From the NCBI RefSeq assembly GCF_963169125.1, contig NC_084794.1:114862358-114926357 (forward strand): a stretch of 64,000 bases of DNA, in the 5' to 3' direction. A model generated the notes under the pieces. The model had not been told where the DNA came from. It saw nothing but the letters and a program-made list of their open reading frames with translations, and ran no database searches. Below, one piece after another: positions 10,622 to 22,360 of the stretch (position 1 is its first letter; the number at the start of each line of letters is the position of its first letter). The position numbers and the translations under genes are program-made. The DNA comes from Humulus lupulus. Its lineage: Eukaryota; Streptophyta; Magnoliopsida; Rosales; Cannabaceae.

Positions 10622-12642
10622 TGTAATGCCCTACTTCCTTAGAGTCGTTACCATATGATTTATAAATGTGTCATTAGCTTGCTAATCGAGGTTTTAGGTT
10701 AAAAAGTTTGATTAAATCAAAATAAGGACTCATTTAATGAAATTAGATAAAAAGAGTTGTGCGTTCATTAAAATTCGAACAAATGTTACATTGGGATTCC
10801 AAAATACTGTTTTAAAATAGATTTACAATCCAACGGTTTGGTACAGTCGACCTAAGCGATAAAAGCGAACATTTGCCACGTATTCCTTAAAACAACCCTA
10901 GTCATGGCAGCCAAGTAGGCCATACATGTACACACCACTCCATGCCCTCCAACTCATGGTTGTTCGACCTTTTTCCTTGCTCTTACCTACACCACAGAGC
11001 ACCCGTGAGTCGAGTCCCAACAAGAGAACTTCAAGCATAGCATACAATAATATACTTCAACAGATACATACTTAGTCAGAACAACAAACAGCTACCACTT
11101 CCTATTGGAATGCACAACAATATAGCAGTATAACAGCTCAATAGCACAATGGCATAATAGCCTAATGGTACATAGTACAGCAGCATAGCAATACAGTAAC
11201 ACAACAGTATAATAACATGGCAGTACAATAACACAACAGCTCAGTACTACAATAGTGGCCTCTGCCGATCGGGGTATGTTACTAGGCACCAAGTCTGTGG
11301 TCCTAGCCAAACGGATGTGTACAGCACCCTTGAGGGTCTCGCCCTGGCAGCCTACATTCTGCATGCTTAACGCCGATCTCGGCCCCTTGCCGCTCCTGGC
11401 TCTTACCACTTCTAGCCCCTGTCGATCAGTCATAATCACATGTATGATATAACAACTATAATCAATATATACAACACTATACACCACATAGCTCTATGGG
11501 CACAAACATTTCTCTTACCTGGTTTCCTAAGCTGACAACCCAAAGCGAACCCGAGCACGACTCCTAATCCCGAGCCTGAGCGATAACACCTAGCCATAAC
11601 GTATTAATAAATATCCATCATGATCTAAATTAATTAAAAGCCTTTGGAATAACTTACTAGCCTCTGGGACCTCGAATTCTACTAAATTGGGTAGGGACCT
11701 CGAATTCTACTAGCCTCTGGGACCTCGAATTAATTAAAACCACCTCAAATATTAGCCCATAACCCATTAAAATTCAAACATTCAAACCAAACTAAAACCT
11801 TAAGAAAACCTTTAAACCTCAACTAAAACCACCAAAATTTCAGGGTATAGCCTTACCTCACTAAAGAATCAAACCCCTTAGGCTATCTCAAACCTTCTCC
11901 TAGCTTAATCTTCCTCAAGTTCCAGGCTTAGTTTTCAGTCAATTCCTCAAGGAATTCCCCTTAGCACCAAGCACACCAGAGAGAGAGAGAGAGAGAGAGA
12001 ATTGTGTAGGGAGAGAGAGATAAGAATGAGAGGTTATGTTTCTAATGTGTTCCTCGGCTAACTATAGAGTCTTGTTTTAGTTTGAGTCAATCCTAGTTTC
12101 CTAATGACCAAAGTGCCACCAAGTCTATCTTTAATGTCTTAATGCCTCCAAGGGCAATCCCATCATTTTCCATATGCCACTAATTCCTTGAGTGTGCCTA
12201 CAAATCCTCATTTAATCCCGACATACCCAAATCATTACTAATAATTGCCCGTTACCCAGTAAACCACAGGCACATGCCAAGTTTCTCAAAACACCCCTAG
12301 GCTCACCCCGTTGTGACTATTCTGTAATCTGCTCCCTAGGATCGTCTCGAACCACACATCTCAAATATATCCCCATAACACTGGGGTCTCACTCATAACA
12401 CATGCATAATTACATGTATGCCCTCAACGGGCCAAAATTACAAATACGCCCCTATTAACAGAAATGGGCCCACATGCACATTTAATACACACAAACATGC
12501 TTGTCTAATTACATTACCACATAATTCATTTATAACACATCATCACACATATAATTCATAACTCGCTCATAAAATCCCAATGAGGCCCTCCAGGCACTAT
12601 AGTCAAGGCACTCAGCCTTAATATCAAATTTCGGTCGTTACA
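10622..12642 (-). repeat. Solo Tekay-type LTR inserted in Tekay-2 gag (2021 bp)
   Basis: The plus strand starts TGTAATGCCC and ends GGTCGTTACA, so it reads on the minus strand like the LTR at 32338-34630. Flanks are GATGT (10617-10621) and AATGT (12643-12647), a 5-bp target duplication with one mismatch. The gag frame is restored across it. No internal region is present, so it is a solo LTR left by recombination. It holds a GA microsatellite (about 11979-12001) and a three-fold repeat of GGGACCTCGAATT (about 11688-11740). The ORF at 11092-11487 is not convincing. Confidence 0.88.
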
Positions 12643-13015
12643 AATGTAGTCAGAGCTGCAAAGGCACATAAGTTTAGTAATCTGGTGCAGAGCACCATGA
12701 CTATTACAAAGTACGCTCTGAATTTGAAAAGTTGGCCAAGTTCGCATAAGACTTGGTACCAACAGATGTGATAAGAAATGAGAGATTTGTTTGAGGGCTA
12801 AATTTTATGATATCTCGAGATGTTAAAATTACTTCAGTACCTAGAGTGACAACTTATGCTCAGGTAGTTGAGAATGTCATTACTGCTGAGGGCACTGAAA
12901 ACAAGATCTGGCTCAAGAACGCAGCCAGAAGGGACACCATGAGGGTAGGACCTCACTTTACTAGATCTGGTAGGGGCAAAGGCCCTAGTGACTAGAAGAG
13001 GAAGACCCTAGACAC
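12643..13015 (+). pseudogene. gag: Tekay-2 gag, C-terminal half
   Basis: It continues the N-terminal half after the solo LTR: AAKAHKFSNLVQ, then ALNLKSWPS, then REDVKI-like text with TTYAQVVE and AARRD, typical of Tekay gag. Stops occur near 12772-12780. A degraded zinc knuckle (CDKC, then RRRHMGD) follows at about 13100-13140. No open frame covers the whole. Confidence 0.85.
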
Positions 13016-13221
13016 TATTATTATTTCAGACCCAGACAGGAGGCCACGCGGTATACAGGTTGGCTGCCATGGCGGCAATGAGAGTTAGAGGACTTATCCA
13101 GAATGTGACAAATGTAGGCGACGTCATATGGGAGACAGAATTTGTTATTGAATTGGCACCGGAGACAGAGCCAGTGTCTAGAGCAACATAATTGAAGGAA
13201 CTGAAGGTTCAGTTACAAGAG

Positions 13222-14088
13222 CAGGTTGTAGAAGGGCAAACACTTATCAGTTGACTTGGAAATAAACCGGTTGAGTGCTGCCACTCTTCTTGTTAAGCCT
13301 TGGACATCTTTCCGCGACCTGGGCGAAGGAAGCTCGAGCAGTGACCAGATCTTACCGGGGTTTGCCTTGATTCCTCGGGTATTGACTATGAACCCCAGGA
13401 ATTTCCCTGACGCGACTCCAAAAGTGCATCTCTGGGGATTGAGCCTCATGCCATATTCACGTAGTATTTTAAAACATTCTTCCAGGTAAGAAACATGGTT
13501 ATCGGCAGTCTTAGACTTGACTAGCATGTCATCAACGTACACTTCCATGTTTTTTCCGATCTGGTCCGCGAACATTCTATTTACTAGTCTTTGGTAGGTA
13601 GCTCCGGCGTTCTTCAGACCGAACGGCATGACCTTATAGCAATAGACATTAGTTGGGGTCATGAAGCTGGTGTGTTCCTGGTCCGTCGGATTTATCGCGA
13701 TCTGATTGTAGCCTGAGTACGCATCCATAAAGGACATGAGCTCATGCCCCGCCGTGGCATCCACCAACTGGTCAATCCTTGGCAATGGAAAACAATCCTT
13801 GGGGCAGGCTTTATTCAGGTCGGAGAAGTCGATGCAAGTCCGCCATTTCCCGTTGGGCTTTGGAACTAGCACGAGGTTGGCGACCCAGATTGGAAACTTG
13901 GCTTCACGGATAAAGCCACATTTTTTGAGCTGGGCTACTTTTTCTTCTAGGGCTTCAGCACGGGTTGTTCCTAAACGTCTTTGCTTCTGAGACTTGGCAG
14001 GAATGCTTTTGTCCAGATGAAGCGTGTGCATGATGACACTCGGGCTAATCCCCACCATGTCCTCGTGCGACCATGCGAGTACATCCAA
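13222..14088 (-). pseudogene. pol: Tat-2 reverse transcriptase, truncated
   Basis: A long open stretch with all central RT motifs intact: VPKPNGKWRTCIDF, NKACPKDCFPLPRIDQL, MDAYSGYNQI, MPFGLKNAGATYQRL and EVYVDDMLVKSK (catalytic YVDD at about 13530-13545). It stops after CLPFYNLL, where the plus strand becomes Tekay-2 RT lead-in. This is the least damaged RT in the window. RNase H and everything after it is missing. A frameshift lies between 14089 and 14168. Confidence 0.93.
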
Positions 14089-14168
14089 GTTATCTCGCAG
14101 AAACGTAGTCAGCTCCGCCTTCCTCTTGCTACAGAGATTTTTTCGAGCTTGACCATCCGTGATGGATT

Positions 14169-14864
14169 TTATGGATCAAGATTCACCTCCTCGAGCTCCT
14201 CAATAGCCTGGAGCTCAGATCTGTCTTCGCCTACTCGGAGGTCAATATCCTCATTTAAAGGGACATTTCCCCTTTTGGCGCTTTGAGGTTTTTCAATCTC
14301 AGGATCCGCCAAGGGTTCCTGAGATTCCTCTTCACTTTGAATGGCCATAGCCAGCTTCCCGGGTTTAGATTTTCCCTTCATGGAAATGCTGTAGCATTCC
14401 CTGGCAGCGAGTTGATCACCATGGATATTGCAAGTTCCTGTCGAAGTAGGGAACTTCATGACGAGGTGTTGAATGGAAGTGATAGCCTTGAAAGTTATGA
14501 GCGTAGGTCGGCCCAAAATGGCGTTGTAGGCAGCGGGGTAGTCTATGACCATGAACTCGAGTAGTTTGGAGACTGTCTGAGATTCTTCCCCTAGGGTGAT
14601 CACCAGCTTGATCGTCCCTATCGTCGCTGATCCTTCTCCCGAAAAACCATACAGCATCATGGAGGTTGCCTTTAGCTCGGCGACGGTCAAACCCATCTTC
14701 TCTAACGTGGATTGGAATAGGAGGTTCACCGAGCTCCCGTTGTCTATTAGTACCCTCCTCACTCTCCGGTTGGCGAGCTGGACTGCTACAACCAAGGGAT
14801 CATTGTGAGGGAACTGGACATGGCCTGCATCTTCCTCCGTAAAAATGATTGGTTGCCTCTCCAA
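14169..14864 (-). pseudogene. pol: Tat-2 protease and protease-RT linker
   Basis: 231 open codons. The protease site is LIDNGSSVNLLF (D-N-G), followed by the YNAILGRPTLITF block. After the protease is an acidic linker (EEESQEPLADPEIE, DIDLRVGEDRSEL) that leads into RT. The same order and spacing occur in Tat-1. Confidence 0.9.
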
Positions 14865-15026
14865 TCGCTGCTGCTTTTACTGGCGCTGCTCTAGGACAAA
14901 CTCCACTCCGTTGTGAGCCTTTAGTTCATTCACGTATCTCTTCTGGGCACCTCTGCTCATGCCAGCCATGTGCGGTCCTCCAGAGATGGTGGATATCTCT
15001 CCCCCGACCACGGGAGGAGGGACATC

Positions 15027-17299
15027 CTAATCTACCCGAGACCTGGGCTGACTGGCTGGGGCTTCTGGAGCAGGTCGACTTGCTGGAACCCTATTCTGTG
15101 AGTACTGAGCTAAGGGGCTGGCTCGGATGAGAGTTTCGATCTCGTCTTTTAGGTGTCTACAATCGTCGGTATTGTGGCCCACATCGTTATGAAAACGGTA
15201 AAATTTGGAAGTGTCTCTCTTTCCCTTGTGGTGCTTCAATGGCTCTGGCCTCTTCCAGGGGACCCGAGTAGAGTTGGCCAAGAAGGTACTCTCCCTGGGC
15301 TGGGTGAGCTCGGTATACGTCGTGAAAACAGGCTTAAACTTGTCTACGGACTTATTCTTCTTTTGGTCGGGCTGACTGTTTTCGCCATTTCCCTTTCTTT
15401 TGCCTCCACCGGGCTAGTTGTTCTGTGTGACGTCTGGGGTCGCTGCCACGACCTCTGTCCCTACTCCAACAGGCTGATCGGGAACCTGGCTGGTTCCCGC
15501 AGCTGAGGCTTCGGCTTCTTCCAAGTTTATCCATTCTTGGGCCCTATTAAGGAATTCGTTGACCGAGCTGACTCCCTTCTTTTGTATATCCGTCCAGAGA
15601 TGTCCTCCGACAAGGATTCCGGTTCTCATGGCCATGAGGTTGGATCTATCATCCACGTCCCTAGCTCGAGCAGCGACATTCGTGAACCTGCTCAGGTAGG
15701 TCTTCAGCGTCTCACCGGGCTGCTGTCTCACGTTAGCTAGGGAGTCGGCCTGGACACGGGCGGCCTGAGAGGCACGGAATGCCCTTTTGAAGTCAGCTGA
15801 GAAGGTCTTCCAAGAGCTGATTGACTATCTTTTACTTTGCTTGAACCACTGCCTGGCAGGTCCAGTCAGTTTGGAAGGGAAGATTAAGCATCGCAGCTCC
15901 GGGCCAATGTTGTGGACCATCATTAGGGTGTTGAACATTCCTAAATGGTCCGATGGGTCTCCGTCCCCATTGAATTTTGATAAGTGGGGCATACGAAAAC
16001 CAGATGGGTATGCTGTTGATGCTATATTGGGGGCAAAGAGTTCCATTTCGTCCCCTGAATCATATTCGTCTTTTTCTTTTTCAGACAGGAGCTTCCTCAT
16101 CAGCTCCTCCATCTGAGTCAAGCGCTCGAGGGTTTGGTCCTGATGTCCTTGGTTATTTCGGGGCTGTTCAATAGCTCCGGATCCATTGTACATATTAGGT
16201 GGGTTATTTCCCCTCCTATCTTGAGATAGGTTATTTGGGACATTCCCTCCGTTACGTACTTCGGACAAAGCCCCCCTGAACGAGCCTGGCCACCATCTCC
16301 AGCTCGGTCCTCTCTATGAGAGTTGAGGCGATCTCGAAGATCGGCTCCCTGGGTGGTTTGGTGACTTTGTGCTGAACTTAACCACTGACGCAGGTCTCCC
16401 CCAGAGAGATCACTCCGGCGACTGCCGGTCCAGTGGCTCCTACTGGATAGGCTTGGGGCCCGCCTTCGGTGATGAGGATTTGAGCTTTCTCCTGGCGCCC
16501 TGCTACGCCGGGAAGGCCCAGCTGATGGCGGGTTTCTCCTACTCCTCCCATAGGCCGGGACGTCTCGGACGGGCCGAGGAGGAGATGGATATCTGATTGG
16601 AGAAGGAGGATGCCTGACTGGGGAGGCGATCCTAGTTCCGTCTGGACGGATCAAGTTTGGTGGGGGCCTTTCGGCCCTGCCAACCTGCTGGTCCCGCGCC
16701 AAGTGATTTGGACGGGGCACAGGACGGTCGTCAGGGATGGCCTGGCGTCACGGGCCCTCCCCGGATCTCCTTCGGGAATTTCCTCGAGCTCCCCTGGGCG
16801 TCCTCGAGGATGGCTGAGAGCTAGGAGTTGACATCCTGACCGAACGGCTGTATTGCTGTTGTCCGGTCCTAGGCATTTCCTCGAAGTTTGCCTCTCGATG
16901 GTGTGATGAAGGGGTGGAGTTGGCTGCCGGAAGTCTATCCGAACGGCTATGCCTGGACCGGTTACCCCGGCGAGACTTAGGAGCCTCGCCTTGTCTCTCT
17001 CCGACGTTAACGTCAGTTGTGAGAGGGGGTAGTCGGACCAGGATATCCTGGATTTGCTGGCTAGCTGTTGCTAATTGGCTCCTCAGTTGAGCGTTCTCCA
17101 TCTCCACCACAGTATAATAACATGGGTTCGGATTAGGTGGCCGAGGCGCCGAACTACCGGTATCATCTTGGCCCACCGACTGTTTTCCTGGCCGCTGCTG
17201 GACTTCAGGAACTTGTTCATCAGGGATGGTAGTATGATGAGCCTCCTGCCCATCATGTTGTTCTGTCTCGTTACCATGCCTGGACCGAGTAGTCACCAT
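15027..17299 (-). pseudogene. gag: Tat-2 gag, nearly full length but frameshifted
   Basis: The start is ATG at 17299 (MVTTRSRHG), 34 nt beyond the primer site, the only sensible start. N-terminal about 180 residues: acidic then Arg/Ser-rich, with a heptad-like stretch (MENAQLRSQLATASQQIQDIL). Then a second basic region (16118-16720), the acidic EKDEYDSGDEMELFA, the core (ARQWFKQSKR, AFRASQAARVQ) and the knuckle region FYRFHNDVGHNTDDC at about 15155-15200, where the first Cys is Tyr. At least four frame breaks separate the pieces. Gag packages the element RNA in the cytoplasm. Confidence 0.88.
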
Positions 17300-17332
17300 A
17301 GTTGGATGTTTGCAGCAGCACTAATCGAACTT

Positions 17333-17354
17333 GCTCTCAATGAAAGCACCAAAC
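17333..17354 (-). promoter_or_regulatory. Primer-binding-site region of Tat-2
   Basis: On the minus strand the LTR ends CGTCAACA and is followed by GTTTGGTGCTTTCATTGAGA, in the place where a tRNA primes minus-strand synthesis. I do not assign the tRNA. Confidence 0.65.
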
Positions 17355-18164
17355 TGTTGACGCGGTTCTTCGCCAACAGGTAATTAAGAGAAGAAGAGAA
17401 AGGGATTAGTGCCAAATGTAGAACCGAAATAGATATATGATCTTAGAGGATGAAAAAGGTGACTCAAGACACATTTTTTAAGTGGTTCAAAGGTTAAAAT
17501 CCTTCTACTCCACTAGTCAATATTATTGATATACACTGGGTATTTGATTACAGAGTATTTCTTACCAGAGATTATTTTTTCAACCCCTATCAACTCCCAG
17601 GGTCTCCATATTTATAGGAGAAGGCACTTGGAAGTTGGTAAGAAGGTCATCCCATGACCTTCTTACTTGTCGTATCAATTCTGTGACATTCATGATTAAT
17701 TCCTAAACCTGACACATAAGTGTGGTCAAATCGATAGGTAAGGAGGTAATGGGCCGCATGGCCCAACCCAGTCGTGGGTGTCTGAATATGCATGTTCCTG
17801 CTGTGTGTCCGAGAAGTCAGGGGGATATCAGACACGTGATGCCTGATATATGCACGTTTACCTTGCGTGTGTTGACTTCACAAAAAGGGACATAGCCTCT
17901 ATATCCAGCCCGTACCACGAGCTTCATACTTAGCTCGATCTTCGGCCTTCGGAATCCCTGCCCCGGCCTTGGGCGGTGAAGGCGAGCTCTTGGGGCTTCC
18001 TTGAGCTAAGAAGGCACGACATTACGATAGAAGCTCCGGCCCTGGGGATGATCATGAGGTAATCATGGTTAGGCCACAGCTCGGCTTGCTAATCAGCCCG
18101 TGGGAAAATCAGGGCGTACATTAACCATATTGAGGGAGGGATGGGATCTGTAAAATCATTCCCA
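17355..18164 (-). repeat. LTR of Tat-2 (810 bp)
   Basis: On the minus strand it runs TGGGAATGATT to CGTCAACA. It contains TATAAATA (plus 17608-17616) about 560 nt from its start and a leader with the 'tggagtagaaggattttaacct' type phrase common in Tat LTRs. Primer site and gag lie on its downstream side. A polypurine tract lies on its upstream side, so it looks like an LTR shared by two tandem copies. Confidence 0.85.
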
Positions 18165-18182
18165 CTACTATGGCCCCCTAAC
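18165..18182 (-). promoter_or_regulatory. Polypurine tract upstream of the Tat-2 LTR
   Basis: The minus strand reads GTTAGGGGGCCATAGTAG just before the LTR TG. Its position on the far side of the LTR from gag means a second Tat copy once ended here; only about 70-100 bp of it remains. Confidence 0.7.
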
Positions 18183-18399
18183 TCTCAATATAGAGAACCC
18201 GGTTCATTGATTTGTATCCACCCTCACCGAACTTAGTCATTATTCATTAAATTTATTATTTATTATGATTGCAAAAGAAAATCAAACTCATACATGTCAT
18301 CATAATAACATTGATATTAATTTGGAAAAAAAATTTCACTATGTACAATCATAAAAGAAAACAAATAATAAATAAAATAAATAAAGAAACTAATCTATT

Positions 18400-18868
18400 C
18401 TAAAAATCGGGATCTTCTACATCCGATCCTTCATCTAACATGTCATCGTCTATTTCTTCATAGTCATCATTATCTTGAGCCTCAAAATGCCCTCGAGGAA
18501 GATTTGTAAAAATTCTATGTTTTTGCTTATTGGTGAATTGGAATTCCTTTTTAGAAGTGAACCTAAGTATGAGAAAATAATATCTCATAGCTACCGGTAA
18601 CTCATCTTCATCATCTATCGTCTCCCATATATCTTCTAAAGCTGCAATTATGGTAGGATAATCTCTTAAAAAGTCTAATTACTAAAACGTATTGCTCCGT
18701 TGATCTCATCATGATCTGCTTAGTTTCTTGGAGGTGACCTATCTCCCTGTGGAATAAAAGTAGTCTCTGAGTGATTCTTTCTAGCACTCCTACAGTGTTT
18801 CTTGGTTCTCTAATTCTTTTTAAGGCCTTAATGGCTCGGATATCCTCATAAGTTAATGCTCCATTCAT
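18400..18868 (-). pseudogene. Unrecognised acidic protein of an LTR element
   Basis: I do not recognise this protein. The minus strand has an open segment from 18868 (MNGALTYEDIRAIKALKR, then a helical stretch with IGHLQETKQIMM), a frameshift near 18610-18680, and a second segment ending in an acidic tail (DNDDYEEIDDDMLDEGS, then DPDF and stop at 18400). Joined, it would be about 150 residues with predicted helices and an acidic C-terminus. It begins about 135 nt from a Met-type primer site and a 1.9 kb LTR, so it occupies the gag place of a probably non-autonomous element. Confidence 0.5.
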
Positions 18869-19004
18869 TCTTAACTGAAAACATAAAGGCTAAAATCGTT
18901 AGCTATACATATAAACCTAATAACTATAACTTAAACACTTACTTGGCGGTTAGATTCGGAGCTTGAGCGTGTGTATCAAGGAGAACTTCATGCGAATGAA
19001 CCAT

Positions 19005-19019
19005 CTCTCTGATACCAAC
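19005..19019 (-). promoter_or_regulatory. Primer-binding site, initiator Met tRNA type
   Basis: The minus strand reads GTTGGTATCAGAGAG directly after the LTR end CATTACA. TGGTATCAGAG matches the usual initiator-Met primer site of plant retroelements. Confidence 0.8.
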
Positions 19020-20956
19020 TGTAATGACCCAACTAATTCTAAGACTTTAGACCATTAAAACTACTATACATAGACATTATTCTTAAGAAAACATACATGT
19101 GAAACATTCATAACTTTATTAAAAACTATAAGGTAAATGTTGAATTTCATAAATTCGGGGTATGGGATCCCATTGTTTGAAAAATAAAACATAACTTAAC
19201 TTAATTGAAATTTTTTACAAAACCAAGTGCGGAAAATACATAGAAACATAATTAATAAGACTGAAAATAACATCGTCCTCGAATCGTTCACGCAGTCCCC
19301 CGAATCCATTACACAACCTCAAGCTGCCAAGAATCCTTCCGCTGCCATAACTATTTTCCTGCATACATAAAAATAAAGGAATGAGTCTAATGCCTAGCAA
19401 GGAAAATCTATTAAAAACATAAAACATATACATAAACTATATCATAAACATATACTATAACATATGTCATATACTACTACAATGGCCATTATACTACTTG
19501 GGGCTCGTTAGCTAAACAAGTCATATGCCCAATAGATTTGTGGGGCTTGCTAGCTAAGCAAGTCATATGCCCATAAATTATTGGGGCTTGTTAGCTATAC
19601 AAGTCATATGCCCAAGGTCTATCAACATACATAATATAACATTACATAACATAACATAACATATAAACATATCATATAAACATATCATATAAACATATCA
19701 TATAAACATATAAAATTCTATCCTATTTTCCTTACCAATACCGGGATATGAGAACAAGGACAGGATTTGGAACACTCCTAAAAACCAACAATGAGAAGGT
19801 GAGTATTTCTAAAAGAAGGAGATGAAAAAGAAATGAATCTAACCCACCGAGAAGAAGAGCTTACCGAAAGGAAACCTTAAGTTTGAAGAACTTAAATACC
19901 TGACAAAGAATGGAAAAACAATGAGTTAGGATCTGAATGGAAACTAAAGAATTAAATTGAAATGAACTTAAGGTTAGGAATACCTTTGAATGTATTAGAA
20001 CCGAACTACACCTCGATATAGAAAAACACACTATTTATCTTACTTCCCAAGTGTTTAATAAGCTTAAGATGATAAAGCTTATACCCCAACCCAAGTGTTT
20101 ATCACTCAATAGTAAACCTAGCAGCTTGAAGGCTCTGAACACAACTTGAAGAATGAGAGAAATGGCTGGGTACTAGGTCCTATTTATAAAGTTCAAGGAG
20201 TGAAACGATCTTCTTTTAGCTTGAATAAAAATAATGAATATTACTTGAAAAACATTTGAATATTCGTTCAGGGGAGGCTTAAGATTCAGTCAAAACGTTC
20301 AGAGGCTTGCTAAGAGGTTAAGGAATAAAATGAGCTCGGTTTCAAAAACGTTTGAAAAACTTGCCCTAGGGCCGATATATCGCCCAGTGTAGGTGATATA
20401 TCGCCTGGGCTTATGCCCCGAGTGTTCGTCAATGTGTTTGTGTGGAGTTCACGTGTTATCATATTCCCTGTGTGGCGATATATCGCCCCTAAAAGCTGCG
20501 ATATAGAGGCATGCGCTGAAATATTATACACGTAATTGCACTTTTTTAGCTTAATTTGAATCGGGTAAACATCTTTGGCTGAGTCCTATAATGTTTTTAA
20601 AGTTGCTGGCAAGTCTAGGGTTTTCAAATATTTCTTTTATAAAACTATTCATAAAAAATGCTTAATTTCTCAATAAACATGCCCACGACAAGTGTCATGA
20701 TCTTATTAGTTCTATCTAAACCTTATAGTATAATAAATAACATCTTTATAATCAACTATATTAATCAAACCTTATGTTATAATTAATATTCTTAAACTAT
20801 AGGTTAAACTAATAAAATCTGTAAGTGTTGCTACAAATGTTCAACAAGGTCTCGGCTTGAACCAAAATCCACAGTCATAAACATACTATAACTACTACTA
20901 GCTATTACTAATACTACTACTATTTAACTAGCTTAGTAAAGTTCTGGGACTCTACA
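19020..20956 (-). repeat. 5' LTR of a Tekay-like, possibly non-autonomous element (1937 bp)
   Basis: The plus strand runs TGTAATGACCC to GGGACTCTACA, so the minus strand runs TGTAGAG to CATTACA. The primer site on its left shows it is a 5' LTR reading leftwards. It is inserted in the Tekay-3 pol remnant on its right. Inside are three about 55-bp repeats with the core CTTG...TTAGCTA...CAAG (19496-19615), a short CATATAAA repeat (19650-19710), and three GATATATC dyads (20373-20490). Confidence 0.82.
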
Positions 20957-22323
20957 GATGAGGCATAGAGAGGATGTCATAGCTGGAATGGCTAGGGACT
21001 ACACCGTTTCAGAGACAGGTTTACTGAGATACATGGGCGGATTTGTGTTTCGATGGACTCTACTATCAGACGAGAGATTTTGGATAAGTCTCATACCACG
21101 TCGTACTCGCTCCATCCAGGCACCATGAAGATGTATCAGAATTTGAAATGGCTATGTTGGTGGACTGGGATGAAGAAAGATGTAATAGAATATGTGGCCA
21201 AGTACTTAATGTGTCAATACGTGAAAGATGAACACCAGAGACTAGCAGGGCTATCATAGCCTTTGGGCATCCCTGAGTGGAAATGAGAGGACATTACTAT
21301 GGACTTCGTAGTGGGATTACCCAGAACTGTGGGTTAGTATGATTCAGTTTTGGTGATTTTGGATCGGTATACACAATCTTCCCATTTCTTGCCCGTGAGG
21401 ACGAACTTTATAGTGGATCAGTACGCTGATCTTTATGTGAAAAAGATAGTACGCCTTCATGAGACTCCCAAGTCCATTGTGTCAAATCGAGACCCTATTT
21501 TTACTTCCAAGTTTTGGGGAAGTCTATAGAAGGCTATGGGTACACAACTGAAGTTTAGTACCACCTTTCATCCAGAGACAGGTGGACAATCTGAGAGGAA
21601 AAGACATGACACAAGCATGTGTTCTTGACTTTGTAGGTTTCTGGATTAAGTACTTGCTATTGATTGAGTTTTACTACAACAACAGCTACCAGTCGACTAT
21701 TGGAGTGGCTCCTTATGAGATGTTGTATGGTAGGAAATGCATATCATCCATCCATTGAGATGAAATGGGTGAGAGGAAATATCAGGGTATGAAGCAGCTC
21801 AAGAGATCAATGAGGCTATTGAGAATATTAGAGCTCGGATGCTCGCTTCTCGTAGTAGACAGAAGAGCTATGTTAATCCCAAGCATAGAGACATAGAGTT
21901 GTAGGCTGGGGACTATGTTGTTCAATTGTGTTTCACCATTGAGAGGGGTGAAGCAGTTTGGGAAGAAGGGCAAGCTAAGCCCTAGGTTCTTGGGACCTTT
22001 TGAGATCCTAGAAAGGATTGGTCAGGTAGCCAATAGGTTGGCTCTACCCCGTCATTGTTAGGGGTTCATAACGTATTCCATATTTTGATGCTTTGGAAAT
22101 ATGTGTCAGATGTAACTCATGTGTTGAGTTATGAGGATAGTGAGCTACTGAGAGATTTTTCCTATGAGGAGTGACCAGTTCAACTCTTAGATAGAAAGGA
22201 CAAAGTATTGAGGGATAAAACCATACCTTTGGTTAAGGTATTATGGAGGAACAACAAGGTCGAGGAAGTGACCAGGGAATTAGAGTAAAAAATGTGAGAT
22301 CAGTATCCCGAGCTATTCAGGTA
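20957..22323 (+). pseudogene. pol: Tekay-3 pol remnant: integrase and chromodomain
   Basis: It starts at the RNase H-integrase linker (MARDYTVSETGLLRYM). The zinc finger keeps both His, but its first Cys is Tyr (AKYLMCQ). The integrase core keeps the D (TMDFVVGLP), D (SNRDPIF) and E (GQSER) positions. The C-terminal domain (KGKLSPRFLGPFEIL in altered form) and chromodomain (PLVKVLWRNNKVEEVT) follow. There are more than ten stops and frame changes, so it is older than Tekay-1 by eye. The left end is cut by the LTR at 19020-20956. Confidence 0.88.
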
Positions 22324-22344
22324 AATTTCGAGTGCAAAATTTCT

Positions 22345-22360
22345 ATAAGGAGGGCATAGT
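22345..22360 (+). promoter_or_regulatory. Polypurine tract of Tekay-3
   Basis: TAAGGAGGGCATAGT directly precedes the LTR TG at 22361. Confidence 0.75.

Larger units (their letters stand above)
10013..13235 (+). mobile_element. Tekay-2: 5' part of a Tekay element (leader, gag, scrap of RT)
   Basis: Leader-like sequence (10013-10140) is followed by gag in two pieces around a solo LTR. A short scrap (ELKVQLQEQ, about 13197-13225) matches the lead-in to Tekay RT, so most of protease and RT is deleted. It then abuts Tat-2 RT in the opposite orientation. Confidence 0.8.
13222..17354 (-). mobile_element. Tat-2: 5' half of a Tat element (gag, protease, part of RT)
   Basis: On the minus strand the order is LTR, primer site, gag, protease, RT. 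It ends inside RT at about 13222, at the junction with Tekay-2. RNase H, integrase and the 3' end are absent. It is closely related to Tat-1. Confidence 0.9.

Noticed and set aside
11092..11487. 131-codon minus-strand ORF with Val/Leu/Cys-rich tail
   Set aside because: It lies within the solo LTR and comes from a low-complexity CA/AT-rich stretch; no family resemblance.
18875..18942. Possible intron (GTAAGTG to TTTTCAG, 68 nt, minus strand) between the Met-primer site and the unrecognised acidic ORF
   Set aside because: Splice signals are good, but an upstream ATG at 19004 leaves two extra bases, out of phase with the downstream frame; kept only as a possibility.
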